Assembly (NCBI GenBank): GCA_031371615.1
Contig: JANMJY010000039.1
Location: 1-16,326 of the forward strand
DNA from: Gaiellasilicea sp031371615
GTDB lineage: Bacteria; Actinomycetota; Thermoleophilia; Gaiellales; Gaiellaceae
Length of the DNA: 16,326 nucleotides
Direction: 5' to 3'
A program made the translations under genes and the position numbers. The notes beneath the pieces are model-generated. The model saw only the letters and a list, made by a program, of their open reading frames with translations. It searched no databases and was not told the DNA's origin. The stretch's first letter is position 1; every line of letters begins with the position of its first letter. Below, piece after piece: positions 14,719 through 16,326 of the stretch.

Positions 14719-15588
14719 ATGAGCACCGACACCGACGGCACCGTAACGAGCGTCCCGCAGCACGTTCTCGACTATCTCGGCGAGCACATGAAGTTGACGC
14801 TGGCGACGGCCTCGGCGACGGGCGTACCGCATGCGGCGACGTACATGTACGTCAATGTCGGCCCGCTCCTCTACTTCTGGGCGCGCCCGGAATCGGCCAC
14901 CGCGAAGCAGATCGAGCAGAACCCGGTCGTCTCGTTCACGGTCGACGACTACGTCGACGACTGGACGAAGATGAAAGGGGTTCAGGGCACCGGCGAGTGC
15001 CGGGTCCTCCTCAACTCCGAGGAGATCATCAATGTCGTGCGCGCGTTTGCGGACAAGTACCCGGAGGCTCAGGGCTCCGGCTCGACCACGAACATCTCCT
15101 TTTTCCGGGTCGCTCCCACGCAGCTGCAGTTCATCGACAACACCTCCGGCGGCCGCACCGACGACGAGTTCGGGCTCGACTTCAAGCGCGAGCAGGTCTA
15201 CAGCGTCTTCACGGGCCTGCCGCGGCAGGCGTCGCTCGGCTTCACGGGCGAGCTGCAGCCGATCAACGTGGCGGCCGGTGAGATCATCGTGCGCCAGGGC
15301 GCCCCGGCCGACAAGATGTTCATCATCGTCAAGGGCGAGGTCAGCGTCGCCCGCGAGGAGGAGGACGGCAGCAAGACGGAGCTCGAGAAGCTGAGCGACG
15401 GCCAGTTCTTCGGCGAGCTCGCGATCCTGCGCGACACGCCGCGCGAGGCGACTGCGAAGGCGGAAACCGACGTCATGCTGCTCGCCATGCAGCGCGACAC
15501 GTTCCAGAAGCTCGTCGCGGGGTCCCTCGGCGCAACCGAGGACTTCGACCGGGTGATCAAACAGCGGATGGAGCAAGGCGGCGTCTGA
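14719..15588 (+). CDS. PNPOx-like split-barrel flavoprotein fused to a cyclic-nucleotide-binding domain
   Basis: This 289-residue fusion has two parts. Residues about 10-150 form a pyridoxamine-phosphate-oxidase-like FMN/F420 split barrel (LTLATASATGVPHAATYMYV, then a VVSFTVDDY strand). Residues about 165-285 form a CRP-type cyclic-nucleotide-binding domain (GEIIVRQGAPADKMFIIVKGEVSV, FGELAILRDTPREATA) with the family Arg in the phosphate-binding cassette. No helix-turn-helix follows, so this is not a CRP regulator. The role may be reduction or oxidation of a pathway intermediate under second-messenger control. AGAGGAG at 14708-14714 gives ATG 14719. The cofactor and ligand cannot be told from sequence alone. 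Confidence 0.85.
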   Translation: MSTDTDGTVTSVPQHVLDYLGEHMKLTLATASATGVPHAATYMYVNVGPLLYFWARPESATAKQIEQNPVVSFTVDDYVDDWTKMKGVQGTGECRVLLNSEEIINVVRAFADKYPEAQGSGSTTNISFFRVAPTQLQFIDNTSGGRTDDEFGLDFKREQVYSVFTGLPRQASLGFTGELQPINVAAGEIIVRQGAPADKMFIIVKGEVSVAREEEDGSKTELEKLSDGQFFGELAILRDTPREATAKAETDVMLLAMQRDTFQKLVAGSLGATEDFDRVIKQRMEQGGV

Positions 15589-15592
15589 GCCG

Positions 15593-16123
15593 ATGACGGC
15601 GACGGCGGCTCTCGAGGTGGTCGGTCGCACCGAGTTCAGCGGGCAGGAGCTGCGCCAGGTGCTCGGCTCGTTCGCGACCGGGGTGACCGTCGTGACGACG
15701 AGCGGCGGCGAGCACGGGTACGGGATGACCGCCAACTCGTTCTCCTCCGTCTCCCTCGACCCACCGCTCGTCCTCGTCTGCGCGATCGCAGGGACCGAGG
15801 GCAGCGAGGTGATCTCCCGCAACGGCAAGTTCGCGGTCAACATCCTCGCCGCCGACCAGGAGCCGATCTCCCGCTTCTTCGCCTCCAAGGACCGCCCCCG
15901 CGGCGCGGACGCATTCCGCGATGTGTCGCACAAGATCGGAGTGACCGGCTGCCCGATCCTCGACGGCGTCGCGGGCCACCTCGACTGCACCCTCGTCGCC
16001 AGCCACGACGCGGGCGACCACGTCATCTTCATCGGCGAGGTGCAGGCTCTGGACATGGCGCCGGACGTTCAGCCGCTGTTGTTCCACGGCGGCGGCTACC
16101 GGCTGTTGCAAGAGCCGCGCTGA
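15593..16123 (+). CDS. Flavin reductase (HpaC/ActVB-like FMN-binding split barrel)
   Basis: This 176-residue protein belongs to the flavin-reductase-like family: RQVLGSFATGVTVVTT, GMTANSFSSVSLDPPLVLVC, a GDHVIFIGEV strand and a final PLLFHGGGYRLL. Such enzymes use NAD(P)H to reduce free FMN or FAD for a separate oxygenase or halogenase. The candidate partner is the halogenase-family flavoprotein encoded at 3001-4749. The gene starts four bases after the preceding stop and is the last of the coupled operon. Family is clear; the partner is inference. Confidence 0.92.
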   Translation: MTATAALEVVGRTEFSGQELRQVLGSFATGVTVVTTSGGEHGYGMTANSFSSVSLDPPLVLVCAIAGTEGSEVISRNGKFAVNILAADQEPISRFFASKDRPRGADAFRDVSHKIGVTGCPILDGVAGHLDCTLVASHDAGDHVIFIGEVQALDMAPDVQPLLFHGGGYRLLQEPR

Positions 16124-16326
16124 GGCCGTCTCAGTCGGCGGCGGGACGATCCTTCGCCCGTACAAGCTCAGCCTCGCCGACAGCCCGCACGCAACGGCAC
16201 GGTCGGTGTGCGCGCGAGCGCACCCCGATGAGCGTCTCGGTAGCGAGTTAGGATCGCGGCCTCATACACCCCGGCATCGCCTGGCGGTCATCGGCGCGGC
16301 CCGGCGGCGACCGTGATCCAGACGTC
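16124..16326. other. Downstream non-coding tail
   Basis: No convincing gene lies in the last 203 bases. A six-base-pair stem with a GCGA tetraloop (GTGCGC / GCGCAC) at 16208-16223 could be a weak terminator of the operon, though no T tract follows. TAGGAT near 16248-16253 could be a -10 box for a gene beyond the window. Both are weak. Confidence 0.3.

Overview
The window is high-GC, densely packed bacterial DNA with GTG starts, stop/start overlaps of 1-11 bases and actinobacterial-looking proteins. I infer an actinobacterium, possibly a deep-branching class such as Thermoleophilia, but nothing here fixes the taxon. I saw no tRNA, rRNA, CRISPR array, transposase or attachment site.

Layout. 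(1) Positions 1-785 (+) hold the 3' end of a xylose-isomerase-like TIM-barrel sugar isomerase. (2) Positions 914-5861 (-) hold a run read right to left: PRPP synthetase (prs), a large FAD-dependent halogenase-family flavoprotein, a YbdK/GCS2-type carboxylate-amine ligase and a class II glutamine amidotransferase. (3) Positions 5862-6196 are a divergent intergenic region. It holds a probable remnant of a beta-propeller gene, that gene's strong hairpin terminator, and a candidate promoter for the next gene. (4) Positions 6197-7978 (+) encode a cyclic-nucleotide-domain/patatin-like phospholipase. (5) Positions 8035-16123 (+) are one tightly coupled ten-gene operon: TrpF-like, TrpC-like, free adenylation domain, free peptidyl carrier protein (PCP), TrpD-like, TrpA-like, EctC-like cupin, acyl-CoA-dehydrogenase-like flavoprotein, PNPOx-fold/cyclic-nucleotide-domain fusion, and flavin reductase. 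(6) Positions 16124-16326 contain no convincing gene.

The operon is the main discovery. Four tryptophan-pathway paralogues (D, F, C, A) occur without TrpB, TrpE or TrpG and are interleaved with the adenylation/PCP pair and an ACAD-type oxidase. The A-PCP-ACAD trio resembles the cassettes that make pyrrolyl-2-carboxyl-S-PCP from proline (PltF/PltL/PltE, RedM/RedO/RedW). The Trp paralogues keep the core chemistry of their folds but are altered where the normal enzymes recognise anthranilate or TrpB. This suggests a re-purposed indole-type annulation in secondary metabolism, probably on a carrier-bound amino-acid substrate. PRPP from the adjacent prs, halogenation by the adjacent flavoprotein and FADH2 from the terminal flavin reductase would fit such a pathway.

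One specific, testable idea is that an aspartyl-S-PCP is desaturated by the ACAD-like enzyme to an aminofumaryl thioester. That compound has the same N-C=C-COOH unit as anthranilate. TrpD/F/C/A-like steps would then build pyrrole-2-carboxyl-S-PCP and release glyceraldehyde 3-phosphate. This is inference; only the gene content and residue changes are read from the sequence.
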